From: an uncultured Streptococcus sp.
GTDB lineage: Bacteria; Bacillota; Bacilli; Lactobacillales; Streptococcaceae
NCBI GenBank assembly: GCA_934215455.1
Contig: CAKPZX010000012.1
Coordinates: 1-37,096 of the forward strand
Reading direction: 5' to 3'
DNA: 37,096 nt
Position numbers and translations under genes: made by a program
Shown: positions 25,779 to 34,634 of the stretch, piece by piece
Position numbering within the stretch: the stretch's first letter is position 1
How the letters are laid out: each line of letters starts with the position of its first letter
Notes under the pieces: generated by a model
Databases searched by the model: none
Seen by the model: the letters and a program-made list of their open reading frames with translations, nothing else
Told to the model about the DNA's origin: nothing

Positions 25779-26380
25779 TGATTAAACGTATAGTGAAGAT
25801 CTTCTTATTCATCTTACTAATATTTGGAATCTACAAGGGAATTCAGATCCACCATGATGTCAAACAAGTCATGCAGTACCGCTCCCTGGTTAGAGAAGTC
25901 CTTGCTGAGGAGGACACCACGGCCAATGAAAACCTCATTCTTGCTATGATCTATACTGAGACCAAAGGTCGAGAGGACGATGTCATGCAGGCAAGTGAGA
26001 GTGCAAGTGGTGAGACCAATACTATTAGTGATAATAAGGCCAGTATTCGCCAAGGAATTCAAACTCTTTCAGATGAGTTAAAAGAAGCCAAGAAAAAAGG
26101 CGTTGATAGCTGGACTGCGGTTCAAGCCTATAATTTTGGGAAAGACTACATCGATTACGTCGCAAAACACGGTGGTACAAATTCCCTAGAGTTGGCACGC
26201 GCTTATTCACGGGATGTAGTAGCACCAAGTCTTGGCAATGTAACCGGTGAAACTTATCTTTACCTCCACCCTATCTCTCTTTTAAACGGGATGGAACTCT
26301 ACATCAATGGTGGCAATATTTATTATTCCCGTTTAGTTGAAACCAATATGACGATTATGAAGTTATTTTCATGGTTTTAA
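25778..26380 (+). CDS. Lysozyme-fold membrane-anchored protein (Pmp23-like)
   Basis: A 200-residue protein with one N-terminal membrane anchor (about 5-20) and an extracytoplasmic lysozyme/transglycosylase-like domain. The segment [13 protein letters not shown] places the candidate catalytic glutamate at E61, followed by SASGETN and AVQAYNFG typical of goose-type/SLT-like folds. The family and neighbourhood correspond to pneumococcal Pmp23, implicated in septal cell wall organisation (family knowledge). Enzymatic activity is not proven from sequence. Confidence 0.82.
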   Translation: MIKRIVKIFLFILLIFGIYKGIQIHHDVKQVMQYRSLVREVLAEEDTTANENLILAMIYTETKGREDDVMQASESASGETNTISDNKASIRQGIQTLSDELKEAKKKGVDSWTAVQAYNFGKDYIDYVAKHGGTNSLELARAYSRDVVAPSLGNVTGETYLYLHPISLLNGMELYINGGNIYYSRLVETNMTIMKLFSWF

Positions 26381-26391
26381 TCAATCAATTC

Positions 26392-26418
26392 AGAGGTCGG
26401 ACAAGTAGTCCGGCCTCT
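26392..26418 (+). terminator. Hairpin terminator after the Pmp23-like gene
   Basis: An 11-bp stem AGAGGTCGGAC/GTCCGGCCTCT (one T-G pair) with a 5-base loop. The following tract is only moderately T-rich, so efficiency may be limited. Confidence 0.65.
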
Positions 26419-26477
26419 TATCTTTCTCCTTAATCGTACGATCTTTTGTGTATTTTAGCTCTTTCATTCTCAATATT

Positions 26478-26506
26478 TTGAAATCATTGAATAGCTATGA
26501 TAAAAT
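26478..26506 (+). promoter_or_regulatory. Promoter of the DUF915 hydrolase gene
   Basis: TTGAAA (26478-26483), 17 bases, TAAAAT (26501-26506) with an extended TG at 26498-26499. Confidence 0.75.
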
Positions 26507-26541
26507 ACTAGTTAGTTTTAAATTATCTTGAGGAGTTCCTA

Positions 26542-27387
26542 TTGAACAAAAAATCATTCTACGGGCTGCTTTTGGGGTTGATTCTCCTATGTATCTCATT
26601 TTTTGGGAAGTATCAACAAAAAACGCAGCTGGACCACACGAATTACCTACAAAGTAGTCGTCCTACCTTATTTTTTCATGGTTATGGATCGAGTGCCAAC
26701 GCAGAAAAACACATGACAGATGCGGCAAAAAAAGCAGGGGTGACACAAACCGTCATCACTGCAAACGTGGCTGAAGATGGGCAGGTAAGGCTAACAGGGA
26801 CCATTCCAAAAGGTGCAGTCAATCCAATTATTAAAGTGGAATACCAAAACAATCGCACGCCCGATCCAAAAGTCATCAGCAATTATGCCTATCAGGTAGT
26901 CAAAAAGCTTCAAGACACCTATCATTTTAAAGAGATGAACCTTGTCGCTCATTCTATGGGAAATATGTCTGTCTTATATTATCTTCTGGAACATGGTAGT
27001 GATGAGAATTTACCAAAAATTATCAAGCAGGTCGCCATTGCCAACCATGTTGCTGGACTCGAAGGGATGAACCTACCCCAGGGGTTGACTCTAGATACGC
27101 AAACTGGTAAACCCTCCGCAATGAATGAGCAGTACCAGCATCTTTTAGCTCTTCGGGAAGTCTATCCTGAAAATCAAATCGATGTGCTGAATATCTATGG
27201 TGATATCGGTGGAGAGACGGATGGATCGGTTCTCAATGTTTCTTCAAAAGCCCTTCGCTACCTAGTAGTAGAGCGCGCAAAAAGCTACCGTGAAGAAAAG
27301 ATTGATGGCAAAGGTGCCCAGCACAGCCAACTTCATGAAAATCCAATAGTAGATAAGCTGTTGATCCAGTTTCTTTGGGGAAAATAA
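26542..27387 (+). CDS. Exported DUF915-type alpha/beta hydrolase
   Basis: A 281-residue protein starting with TTG at 26542, supported by GAGGAG six bases upstream. A single N-terminal hydrophobic segment (about 5-22) anchors or exports it. The alpha/beta hydrolase domain shows FFHGYGSS (44-51), the nucleophile elbow AHSMGN (S138) and the C-terminal catalytic histidine region GAQHSQLHENP. DUF915 proteins are surface-exposed hydrolases of lactobacilli and streptococci with unsettled substrates. It has its own promoter, so it is probably monocistronic. Confidence 0.87.
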   Translation: MNKKSFYGLLLGLILLCISFFGKYQQKTQLDHTNYLQSSRPTLFFHGYGSSANAEKHMTDAAKKAGVTQTVITANVAEDGQVRLTGTIPKGAVNPIIKVEYQNNRTPDPKVISNYAYQVVKKLQDTYHFKEMNLVAHSMGNMSVLYYLLEHGSDENLPKIIKQVAIANHVAGLEGMNLPQGLTLDTQTGKPSAMNEQYQHLLALREVYPENQIDVLNIYGDIGGETDGSVLNVSSKALRYLVVERAKSYREEKIDGKGAQHSQLHENPIVDKLLIQFLWGK

Positions 27388-27439
27388 AAATGTCATGCAT
27401 TCTTAAAAAAACTGTAAGCTAGTTTTAAGAAATCAACTG

Positions 27440-27445
27440 TATAAT
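27440..27445 (+). promoter_or_regulatory. -10 box of the DUF1002 gene
   Basis: A perfect TATAAT, 110 bases before the start codon, directly preceded by TG. A recognisable -35 box is lacking. The leader is fairly long but no clear regulatory fold was identified in it. Confidence 0.45.
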
Positions 27446-27554
27446 AAAAATCGAAGTGGGTAATCTCTTTATTTACTTCTTTTTTCATCCCTAATGAGGT
27501 GAGAAAGGTAATAAGAGATGCCCAAAGTTGATTTGAGTTAGAAAGAAGAAAAAG

Positions 27555-28565
27555 ATGAAATTAAAAAAGATTGCATTGTTTGTAACAACGACTTTGGCTT
27601 TGTTTACAGGTGTCCCTCGGGTTTCTGCAGATAGCAATGTGCAGAAAGTCATTGATGAAACCTATGTCAAGCCAGACTATGTTTTGGGTTATTCGCTGGA
27701 CCAAAGTCAAATCGAACAAACCTTGAGTCTCCTGAACTACGATAGTTCGAAAGATAAAGAGGAGTGGAAGACTATGACACCAGAGGTTTACTCTTCGATT
27801 ATGAACGTTGCCAACGATGATAGTTTGGAACTATATTCCTCTGTTAAAATTCAAAAATTAGGCAAAAATAAGCCACTAGAAGTGAATATCGTGACACCTC
27901 AAAACATCACCAAGGTCACTGCAGATATGTATCGTAATGCAGCCGTTACACTTGGATTGGAGCATGCTCAAATTACAGTTGCTTCCCCTATCCAAGTGAC
28001 CGGAGAAAGTGCCTTGGCTGGTATTTATTACTCGCTTGAGAAAAATGGTGCCAAAGTTTCTCAAGAAAGCAAAGATCTGGCCCAAGAAGAGTTAAAGACT
28101 CTATCCGGGATCAATGAAGAAAACGCTGGTAAGAAAAACTTCGATGCGGATAAGTTAAACGTAGCATTGACCGATATTAAAACAGCAGTAGCCAATGCCA
28201 AACAAAACAATCAGGATTTAAGCAAGGATGATATTCGAAAGATCGTCGAAGAAACCCTGAAAAATTATAAGCTGGATACAACTGTGACAGGTGATCAGAT
28301 TAATTTGATCGTGAATTTCGCAGTCAACCTCTCAAAGAGTAGTGTTATCAGTAGCAAAAGCTTTACGAAGACCTTGTCGGACTTGAAAGATAGTATCGTA
28401 GACAAGGCAGGCGATACCTTTAATAATATCAATCTCAATTTTGATACCAATGCCATTTTAAAAGATAGTGGTAACTTCTTTACAAATGCGTGGAATGCCA
28501 TTGCTGGCTTCTTCGGAGCCATCTGGAATGCCATTGTTAAATTCTTTAGTGGTTTAGTTGGCTAA
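27555..28565 (+). CDS. Secreted DUF1002 family protein
   Basis: A 336-residue exported protein with a signal peptide cleaved after VSA (residue 25). The mature N-terminal 180 residues match the DUF1002 pattern of Firmicutes (PDYVLGYSLDQSQIEQTLSLL, then NAAVTLGLEHAQITVASPIQVTGESALAGIY in two parts). The C-terminus ends in a hydrophobic, Trp/Phe/Gly-rich stretch (about 308-336, repeating AWNAIAGFF and IWNAIVKFF) that could insert in or lie on the membrane. No sortase motif. The function is unknown. Confidence 0.85.
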   Translation: MKLKKIALFVTTTLALFTGVPRVSADSNVQKVIDETYVKPDYVLGYSLDQSQIEQTLSLLNYDSSKDKEEWKTMTPEVYSSIMNVANDDSLELYSSVKIQKLGKNKPLEVNIVTPQNITKVTADMYRNAAVTLGLEHAQITVASPIQVTGESALAGIYYSLEKNGAKVSQESKDLAQEELKTLSGINEENAGKKNFDADKLNVALTDIKTAVANAKQNNQDLSKDDIRKIVEETLKNYKLDTTVTGDQINLIVNFAVNLSKSSVISSKSFTKTLSDLKDSIVDKAGDTFNNINLNFDTNAILKDSGNFFTNAWNAIAGFFGAIWNAIVKFFSGLVG

Positions 28566-28575
28566 AAATAGCAGG

Positions 28576-28609
28576 AAAGCACTGCTGACAAGAAGTCGGA
28601 GTGCTTTTT
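28576..28609 (+). terminator. Rho-independent terminator after the DUF1002 gene
   Basis: Stem AAAGCACT/AGTGCTTT (28576-28583 with 28600-28607) with further inner pairing, then a T tract. Confidence 0.8.
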
Positions 28610-28652
28610 GTGTGTGGTTTCCTATTTTTATACTTAATTAGAAATTTTATGT

Positions 28653-28768
28653 TAAGCTCATAAAAAAAGGTCCACTGGACCTTAGACTCGCTTTTCTATT
28701 TCTTAGCTCGTGAAAAAAGGTCCACTGGACCTTAGACTCGCTTTTCTATTTTTTAGCTCGTGAAAAAA
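28653..28768 (-). repeat. Tandem 50-base repeat, each copy a minus-strand terminator
   Basis: Two full copies (28653-28702, 28703-28752) and a 16-base partial third copy, nearly identical. Each full copy holds the perfect hairpin AAGGTCC-ACT-GGACCTT (28667-28683 and 28717-28733) preceded by an A tract. Read on the minus strand this is a stem followed by Ts, i.e. a Rho-independent terminator. The pair lies downstream of guaA, whose transcripts it would stop in duplicate. Confidence 0.8.
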
Positions 28769-28772
28769 AGAG

Positions 28773-28951
28773 AGTGGGACAGAAATTGGTAATTCGTTAG
28801 AATTCGATTTCGTTGTCCCACCTCCGCACAGTTGAGTAGGGCTGTAAAAGCTGATGAAATCAGCGTAGTAGAGCCCACTCAACCACTGCGTCTTGCTCGA
28901 CAATCTAAAGACAATTGAGAGGCCAGGACTTTTGTCCCAGCCTCTTTTTTT
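28773..28951 (+). repeat. Structured intergenic element with three hairpins
   Basis: About 180 bases with strong dyads: GTGGGACA/TGTCCCAC (28774-28781, 28814-28821), GTTGAGT-GGGCT with AGAGCCCACTCAAC (28831-28843, 28870-28883) enclosing GCTGAT/ATCAGC, and AGAGGC-CA-GGAC/GTCC-CA-GCCTCT (28918-28945) followed by seven Ts. The last is a plus-strand terminator. The whole looks like a dispersed intergenic repeat of oral streptococci. That it is dispersed is from memory and needs a genome search. Confidence 0.55.
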
Positions 28952-30515
28952 ATTCCCACTCTACAGTTGCAGGTGGTTTACTTGTGATATCATAGACGAT
29001 GCGGTTAACGTGGTCAACCTCGTTTACGATACGGACTGAGATTTTTTGGAGGACTTCCCATGGAATCTTCGCAAAGTCAGCTGTCATTCCATCGATAGAA
29101 GTGATAGCACGGATGGCGATTGTGTAGTCATAGGTACGGCCGTCACCCATAACACCTACGGAACGAACGCCTGTGTTGACAGTGAAGTATTGCCAGATAT
29201 CGCGGTCAAGACCAGCTTTGGCAATTTCTTCACGGAGGATAGCGTCTGATTCACGAACGGTTTCGAGTTTTTCTTCGGTGATTTCTCCCATAACACGGAT
29301 GGCAAGACCTGGACCTGGGAATGGTTGGCGCCATACGATGTGATCTGGCATACCAAGCTCAGTACCAAGGGCACGAACTTCATCTTTATAAAGAGTATTC
29401 AGTGGCTCGATCAGTTCAAACTGCATATCTTCTGGAAGTCCACCCACATTGTGGTGAGACTTGATAGTTTGAGCAGTATCGGTACCAGACTCGATCACGT
29501 CTGTATAAAGTGTGCCTTGAGCAAGGAATTTCACATCTTTAAGTTTGCTTGCTTCGTCATCAAAGACATAAACAAACTCGTTACCGATGATCTTCCGTTT
29601 TTTCTCAGGATCAGATACACCAGCTAACTTATCAAGGAAACGTTTTGCAGCATCTGCTTTTACGATGTTCAAACCAAACTTGCCACCAAGCATCTCCATA
29701 ACTTGGTCAGCTTCTCCTTTACGAAGAAGACCGTGGTCTACAAAGATACAGATCAATTGATCGCCGATGGCTTTTTGAAGGAGAACCCCAACAACGGAAG
29801 AGTCAACACCACCTGAAAGACCAAGAAGGACACGTTTATCTCCGACGGTTTCACGGATTTTTTTGATCTGCATATCAATGAAGTTGTCCATGGTCCAGTC
29901 ACCTTTAGCCCCACAGATGTTCAAGGCAAAGTTACGCAAGATATCATAACCGTGAACAGAGTGACGAACCTCAGGGTGAAATTGGATTCCGTAGATTTTC
30001 TTGTCTGGGTTTTCAATGGATGCAAATGGACAGTCAGCAGAAGTACCAGTGCGGATAAAGTCAGCCGGAATTTCTGTAACAGCATCTCCATGGCTCATCA
30101 AGACCAATTGTTTGTCTGGTGTGCCGGCAAAAAGAGCAGAAGATTCTGTCAAAGTCAGTTCAGATTGACCATATTCGCGGTTACCAGCATCACCTGCAGG
30201 AACGACCTTACCACCCAATTTATGGGTCAACAATTGCATCCCGTAACAGATTCCAAGGATTGGAATACCGAGTTCAAAAATTTCAGGATCGATATCAAAA
30301 GAACCTTCCTCGTATACAGAGTTTGGTCCACCTGAAAGAACGATCCCAACTGGATTGATTGCACGAACTTCATCAGCAGAAATCTTATGGCTCTTCAACT
30401 CTGAGAAAACACCAATTTCACGAATCCGACGTGAAATAAGCTGATTGTATTGGCTACCGTAGTCAAGCACGATGATTTTTTCAACATCATGCAAATCAGT
30501 TGATAGGTTTGTCAT
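28950..30515 (-). CDS. guaA: GMP synthase (glutamine-hydrolysing)
   Basis: A 521-residue enzyme converting XMP to GMP with ATP and glutamine. The N-terminal class I amidotransferase domain shows GICYGMQ (nucleophile C90) and the FHPEV pair H180/E182. The ATP-pyrophosphatase domain has the P-loop [10 protein letters not shown] (231-240), and the C-terminal dimerisation domain ends KPPATVEWE. The minus-strand ATG has an AAGGGG site. It converges with the DUF1002 gene and is divergent from the GntR regulator. No riboswitch or PurBox was seen in its 128-base upstream gap. Confidence 0.97.
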   Translation of the reverse strand: MTNLSTDLHDVEKIIVLDYGSQYNQLISRRIREIGVFSELKSHKISADEVRAINPVGIVLSGGPNSVYEEGSFDIDPEIFELGIPILGICYGMQLLTHKLGGKVVPAGDAGNREYGQSELTLTESSALFAGTPDKQLVLMSHGDAVTEIPADFIRTGTSADCPFASIENPDKKIYGIQFHPEVRHSVHGYDILRNFALNICGAKGDWTMDNFIDMQIKKIRETVGDKRVLLGLSGGVDSSVVGVLLQKAIGDQLICIFVDHGLLRKGEADQVMEMLGGKFGLNIVKADAAKRFLDKLAGVSDPEKKRKIIGNEFVYVFDDEASKLKDVKFLAQGTLYTDVIESGTDTAQTIKSHHNVGGLPEDMQFELIEPLNTLYKDEVRALGTELGMPDHIVWRQPFPGPGLAIRVMGEITEEKLETVRESDAILREEIAKAGLDRDIWQYFTVNTGVRSVGVMGDGRTYDYTIAIRAITSIDGMTADFAKIPWEVLQKISVRIVNEVDHVNRIVYDITSKPPATVEWE

Positions 30516-30549
30516 CTTATCCCCTTCTTAAAGAAATTTACTTTCCTCT

Positions 30550-30579
30550 ATTCTAACACAAAAGCCATGTCTTTACCAA
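30550..30579 (-). promoter_or_regulatory. Promoter of guaA
   Basis: On the minus strand TTGGTA (30574-30579), 18-base spacer, TAGAAT (30550-30555). Confidence 0.55.
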
Positions 30580-30586
30580 TCTCTGA

Positions 30587-30615
30587 TTGAAGAATTAGGA
30601 ATTTTACGCTACAAT
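30587..30615 (+). promoter_or_regulatory. Promoter of the GntR regulator gene
   Basis: TTGAAG (30587-30592), 17 bases, TACAAT (30610-30615), divergent from and close to the guaA promoter, so one operator could affect both. Confidence 0.65.
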
Positions 30616-30643
30616 AGAGATAATACATAGAAAGAGCAAGGTT

Positions 30644-31342
30644 ATGATTCCAGCTTACATTCAAATTCATGATCAGATTAAGTCTGAGATTGATCAAAAA
30701 ATATGGAAAATCGGGGAGCGTCTTCCCAGCGAACGCGATCTGGCTGAGAAATTTCAGGTGAGTCGGATGACGCTGAGGCAGGCTATTACCCTTCTGGTTG
30801 AAGAAGGAGTGCTTGAAAGACGAGTAGGAAGTGGCACCTTTATCACCAGCACGCGCGTCCAAGAAAAAATGCGAGGCACAACCAGTTTTACAGAAATTAT
30901 GAAATCGCAAGGCAAGGAACCTTCTAGCCAAGTGATATCATACCGTAAAACCATTCCTAGCCTCCAAGAAGTGGACAAATTGGGCATCGATAAGACAGAG
31001 ACCATCATTCGAATGGAGCGGGTCCGGTATGCTGATGGGATCCCTGTTGTTTATGAAGTGGCCTCTATTCCAGAGAAATTTATTAAGAATTTCAATCGAG
31101 AAGAGGTAACCAGCCATTTCTTCCAAACCTTGGAGCGTCATGGTTATAAGATTGGAAAGTCGCATCAGACCATCTATGCGCGATTGGCCAAGGATAAGAT
31201 TGCGGAGTACTTACAGATTTCAAAAGGGCAGGCTATTTTAGGTCTGACACAGGTTTCCTATTTTGAAGATGGGACGGCTTTTGAATATGTAAAAAGTCAG
31301 TATGTCGGCGAGCGGTTCGAATTTTATTTGGAAAATAACTAA
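30644..31342 (+). CDS. GntR-family (HutC/UTRA) transcriptional regulator
   Basis: A 232-residue regulator with an N-terminal winged helix-turn-helix (about 3-70: LPSERDLAEKFQVSRMTLRQAITLLVEEGVLERRVGSGTFI) and a C-terminal UTRA/chorismate-lyase-fold ligand domain (about 90-230), the HutC subfamily layout. Such proteins typically sense sugars, amino-sugar phosphates or related metabolites. The ligand is unknown. It is divergent from guaA, a pairing kept in other streptococci, but a purine link is unproven. Confidence 0.9.
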   Translation: MIPAYIQIHDQIKSEIDQKIWKIGERLPSERDLAEKFQVSRMTLRQAITLLVEEGVLERRVGSGTFITSTRVQEKMRGTTSFTEIMKSQGKEPSSQVISYRKTIPSLQEVDKLGIDKTETIIRMERVRYADGIPVVYEVASIPEKFIKNFNREEVTSHFFQTLERHGYKIGKSHQTIYARLAKDKIAEYLQISKGQAILGLTQVSYFEDGTAFEYVKSQYVGERFEFYLENN

Positions 31343-31366
31343 GCTCGCAAATCGTAAAAATAGAAA

Positions 31367-31418
31367 ACTCTTCAAATGTGTGAGAGGCTCACTCTCTTTG
31401 GCATTTGGGAGCTTTTTT
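31367..31418 (+). terminator. Terminator after the GntR gene
   Basis: A long imperfect hairpin, CTC..TCAAATG with CATTTGGGAG, enclosing GTGAG/CTCAC, and a T6 tract at 31413-31418. Confidence 0.65.
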
Positions 31419-31459
31419 AGGTTGAAGTCATTCTTTCTAAATAGTGATAGTAAAGGCAA

Positions 31460-31580
31460 CATTGAAAATTTTTAAAAAAATTTAAAAAAATTTTATTTTT
31501 TCTTCAATTTTTGATTTTTTTTACGAATTAATAGATAGAAGCTAGTTTTAGATCTAAAAAAAGATATAAGGCAGGAAAAA
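31460..31580 (+). other. Extremely A+T-rich leader before the glycosyltransferase cluster
   Basis: The run from about 31460 to 31570 is almost entirely A and T, with phased A and T tracts suggesting curved DNA or an UP-element. The cluster promoter should lie here, but no unambiguous -35/-10 pair could be chosen; TTGATT at 31511 is one candidate -35 with poor -10 partners. Confidence 0.4.
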
Positions 31581-32858
31581 ATGAAAAAAATTAAAATCGA
31601 TGTGGTAGCTGTTCCCTTGAGTGGGCATCTGTACCCAACTTTAAATCTCGTTAAACCCTTATTAGATGATCCAACTATGGAAATCCGAGTTTTCACGGGT
31701 CCTCAGAAAAAAGCCGTCGCAGAAAGCCTTGGCTTCACTGTCGTTCCAATTCTAGAGGACAAGGTAGAAGAATTTGAACGTGCGGCTAATAACGATAAAA
31801 AACACAATCTATTTTCAGCTTATCGGCAATTGTCTAGGAGTCTTGATTTGATTAATCATGTATCGGATCAATTGCTAGAGGAGTGGCGTGTCAACCGTCC
31901 AGATATTGTCATTGCTGACTTTATCACTTTATCAGCTGGTTTTGTGGCAGAAGAGTTAGAAATTCCTTGGATCACCACCATGGCAACACAATTTGCAATT
32001 GAAACTCCTTATGGTCCTCCTTGCTTCTTCGGAGGAATGGGAGTCGCGCGCACAAAGAAAGAAGAGAAGATTCAAGCACTATGCCGTAAACTCACGCGCA
32101 TTGGAAAATACTGTGGCGCTTTCCTCTTACGCAAACGATTAAAACGTTACAATTTCAAGTTGTACAATCAAAATGGAGTGGAGACTATCTACTCTCCTTA
32201 TGCTATCTTTGGAATTGGGATGATGGAGCTGGAGTTGAAAACACACTTCCCTCATCAATATGCTTGGCTAGGCCCCTTGGGAACTTCTCTTGAAAAAGCA
32301 GAAGAATATCCATTAGACCTCAGTCCTTACGAGGACAAGACGAAGGTCCTCGTGACTTGTGGAACCCAGTTGCCTTGGGCAAAAGAGAACTTGCTAGAGC
32401 AAACCAAGCAGTTGGCCAAAGAGCATCCAGAATGCCACTTTTTTGTCACTCTAGGAGATGGGGCAAAGGAATTCTCTGAAGAAGAAGTAGAGCCAAATGT
32501 GACGGTCGTCTCTTATCTGCCCTACAAAGAATATATTCCGCAGATGGACTATGTCATTCATCATGGAGGAGCTGGAATCTTTTATCAATGTATCGAATTT
32601 AAAAAACCAGCCTTGATCTTGCCACATGATTATGACCAATTTGACTATGCGATTCGAGGAGTAGAAGCAGGAATTGCCTTTCAAGCTCATCGCAATCGTA
32701 CCGAAGAGATTCAAGCAGGTTTTAATGCCCTATTAGAAAAAGAATCTTGGGAAAAGTTAGAAAGACTAAACAAACTTTCAAAAACCTACAAGCCGTTGGA
32801 TACCTTGGAGTTTGAAATTCAACGATTATTAAGACGTGGAACGGATGGGAAACTATGA
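31581..32858 (+). CDS. GT1-family (UGT-like) glycosyltransferase
   Basis: A 425-residue GT-B fold glycosyltransferase. N-terminal PLSGHLYPTLNL carries the candidate catalytic base H16. The C-terminal nucleotide-sugar site shows VTCGTQ (about 252-257) and the signature HHGGAG (327-332) followed by a P-x-x-x-P-H-D-Y-D-Q-F-D-Y-A segment. The family includes macrolide, sterol and diglyceride glucosyl- or rhamnosyltransferases, which glycosylate hydrophobic acceptors. No signal or membrane span. An AAGGCAGG site precedes the ATG. First of five coupled genes; ends in an ATGA overlap with the next. Confidence 0.85.
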   Translation: MKKIKIDVVAVPLSGHLYPTLNLVKPLLDDPTMEIRVFTGPQKKAVAESLGFTVVPILEDKVEEFERAANNDKKHNLFSAYRQLSRSLDLINHVSDQLLEEWRVNRPDIVIADFITLSAGFVAEELEIPWITTMATQFAIETPYGPPCFFGGMGVARTKKEEKIQALCRKLTRIGKYCGAFLLRKRLKRYNFKLYNQNGVETIYSPYAIFGIGMMELELKTHFPHQYAWLGPLGTSLEKAEEYPLDLSPYEDKTKVLVTCGTQLPWAKENLLEQTKQLAKEHPECHFFVTLGDGAKEFSEEEVEPNVTVVSYLPYKEYIPQMDYVIHHGGAGIFYQCIEFKKPALILPHDYDQFDYAIRGVEAGIAFQAHRNRTEEIQAGFNALLEKESWEKLERLNKLSKTYKPLDTLEFEIQRLLRRGTDGKL

Positions 32859-33832
32859 AAATTCTTGTAACAGGTGCGACTGGCTTCCTTGGAAAATATG
32901 TGATCGATGAGTTGTTGGCTCACGATTATTCCATTGTAGCCTTTGGCCGAAACGAAAAAAATGGGAAGGCTCTGGAAGGTGAGCGCGTCCAATTTATCAA
33001 AGGGGATTTGAGCTCTATTGAGGAATTAAGACAAGCCTTTCAGTCTGTTGATGCTGTGGTTCACGCTGGAGCTTTATCCACTGCCTGGGGACCTTGGAAG
33101 GCCTTCTATCAGGCGAATGTAGTTGGTACTCAAAATGTCCTTGACTTGTGCCGTGAATATGCGGTAAAACGCTTGGTTTACGTATCTTCTCCCAGTATTT
33201 ACGCAGCTGGAAAAGACCAATTAAACATCAAGGAAAGCGATGCTCCAACAGAAAATCAACTCAACAATTACATCCGAAGCAAATTGGCGTCTGAAAAACT
33301 TTTTTCTGACTATCCAGATGTGCCAAGTATCATCTTGCGTCCTAGAGGATTATTTGGTGTGGGGGATACCAGTATTTTACCTCGTGTCTTACGCCTCAGT
33401 CGAAAAATTGGAATTCCTTTGATTCGAGGAGGAGAGCAGCTCATAGATATGACCTGTGTGGAAAATGTTGCCCTAGCCATTCGCTTGGCTCTAGAGGCCA
33501 AAGAAGCACACGGACAGGTTTATAATATTACAAATGGGGAACCAAAGACCTTTAAGTATTTGATCGAAACAACACTAAAGGGATTGGGAGAGCCGATTCG
33601 CTATCGGAAAATTCCGGAAGGTCTAGTAGCAGGTGCGGCTTATAGCCTTGAAGGAGTATATCGATTCTTTCATCTGAAAGCTGAACCCCCATTGACTCGC
33701 TATACCTATTATCTCCTTCGATATAGCCAAACCCTCGATATTCAAAAGGCCCAAACCGAACTTGGCTACTATCCAAAAATGACTATTGAAGAAGGGATTG
33801 ACAACTATGTCCAACATGATCAAGCGCATTGA
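32855..33832 (+). CDS. NAD(P)-dependent SDR, 3beta-HSD/OleD-like
   Basis: A 325-residue extended SDR. The Rossmann motif is GATGFLG (7-13), the catalytic triad candidates are S111/S112 in VSSPSIY, Y139 and K143 (YIRSK). The SSPS motif and ANVVGTQNVLDLCRE segment resemble 3beta-hydroxysteroid dehydrogenases and OleD, the 2-alkyl-3-keto acid reductase of bacterial hydrocarbon synthesis. A 3-ketoacyl reductase role would fit the KAS III enzyme of the same cluster (inference). It overlaps the glycosyltransferase gene by four bases and the next gene by about 26. Confidence 0.85.
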   Translation: MKILVTGATGFLGKYVIDELLAHDYSIVAFGRNEKNGKALEGERVQFIKGDLSSIEELRQAFQSVDAVVHAGALSTAWGPWKAFYQANVVGTQNVLDLCREYAVKRLVYVSSPSIYAAGKDQLNIKESDAPTENQLNNYIRSKLASEKLFSDYPDVPSIILRPRGLFGVGDTSILPRVLRLSRKIGIPLIRGGEQLIDMTCVENVALAIRLALEAKEAHGQVYNITNGEPKTFKYLIETTLKGLGEPIRYRKIPEGLVAGAAYSLEGVYRFFHLKAEPPLTRYTYYLLRYSQTLDIQKAQTELGYYPKMTIEEGIDNYVQHDQAH

Positions 33833-34634
33833 TTATTTTCCAGCAGGCTATTGTAGCAGTCATTCTGGTCTCTTATTTAAAGGAATTCCAAATGAAAAAA
33901 TGCAATTTCCTGCAGGTGTCTTTTTGATTCATCACCGTGAAAAAGGCTATATTTTGTACGATACCGGCTATCACTACGAGATTAAGAAAAAAGCTCGATA
34001 TTTCTGGTACCGTCTAGCCACCCCAATGCAGATGAAAAAAGAAGACCAGATCGATTATTTATTGCAAGAGCGTGGGATTGAACCGGCATCCATTTCCTAT
34101 GTGATTCTTTCGCATTTGCACCCGGATCATCTCGGCGGAGCAGCCCTTTTCCCAAATGCTCATTTCTTTGTCACTCAGGAAGTCTATGAGGTGTACCAAA
34201 AACCAAAATTTAAAGATCTGATTTTTAAAGAATTTTTGCCAGCTGATTTCAAAGATCGGGTGACATGTCTCAAAGCAGATCAAAGGGATCCTGCATTCCC
34301 CTATCGCCCGACTACGGATCTTTTTGGTGATGGGAGCATTCTTGTATCATCAATCGATGGGCATGCGAGAGGGCAAGGTTGTCTTTATCTGGATGAGCTC
34401 AAACTCTTCATCGGAGCAGATCTTTCTTGGGGAGTAGAGCTCTTGCCTTACACACGGCAAATGCGTCTCATTCCATCCTTGGTTCAGGATGATAAGAAGG
34501 CTTATTTAAAAGGAGCTGATTTGCTGGAAACACTCTTGCAAGAGGGTATTCAAGTTGTGGTCAGCCACGACCCGCAAGATCGGATTGAAAGGATTTTAAA
34601 TGAAAAAAACAGTCTTTCTGAAAACCTTTATTGA
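33807..34634 (+). CDS. Metallo-beta-lactamase-fold hydrolase (AHL-lactonase-like)
   Basis: The ATG at 33807 is preferred to the in-frame ATG at 33786, because AAGAAGGG lies just upstream of it. The product is 275 residues. The zinc motif HLHPDH (103-108, HxHxDH) is intact, with later metal ligands at SIDGHARGQG and the C-terminal VVSHDP. The N-terminal GYCSSHSGLLF and LYDTGYH segments resemble N-acyl-homoserine-lactonase-type hydrolases, which open lactones or cleave acyl esters/thioesters. In this cluster it could release or hydrolyse an acyl intermediate (inference). It overlaps both neighbours. Confidence 0.82.
   Translation: MSNMIKRIDYFPAGYCSSHSGLLFKGIPNEKMQFPAGVFLIHHREKGYILYDTGYHYEIKKKARYFWYRLATPMQMKKEDQIDYLLQERGIEPASISYVILSHLHPDHLGGAALFPNAHFFVTQEVYEVYQKPKFKDLIFKEFLPADFKDRVTCLKADQRDPAFPYRPTTDLFGDGSILVSSIDGHARGQGCLYLDELKLFIGADLSWGVELLPYTRQMRLIPSLVQDDKKAYLKGADLLETLLQEGIQVVVSHDPQDRIERILNEKNSLSENLY

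Noticed and set aside
28653..28768. Possible short CRISPR array
   Set aside because: The units are contiguous 50-base tandem copies with no unique spacers and no cas genes nearby. The hairpin plus A tract explains them as terminators.
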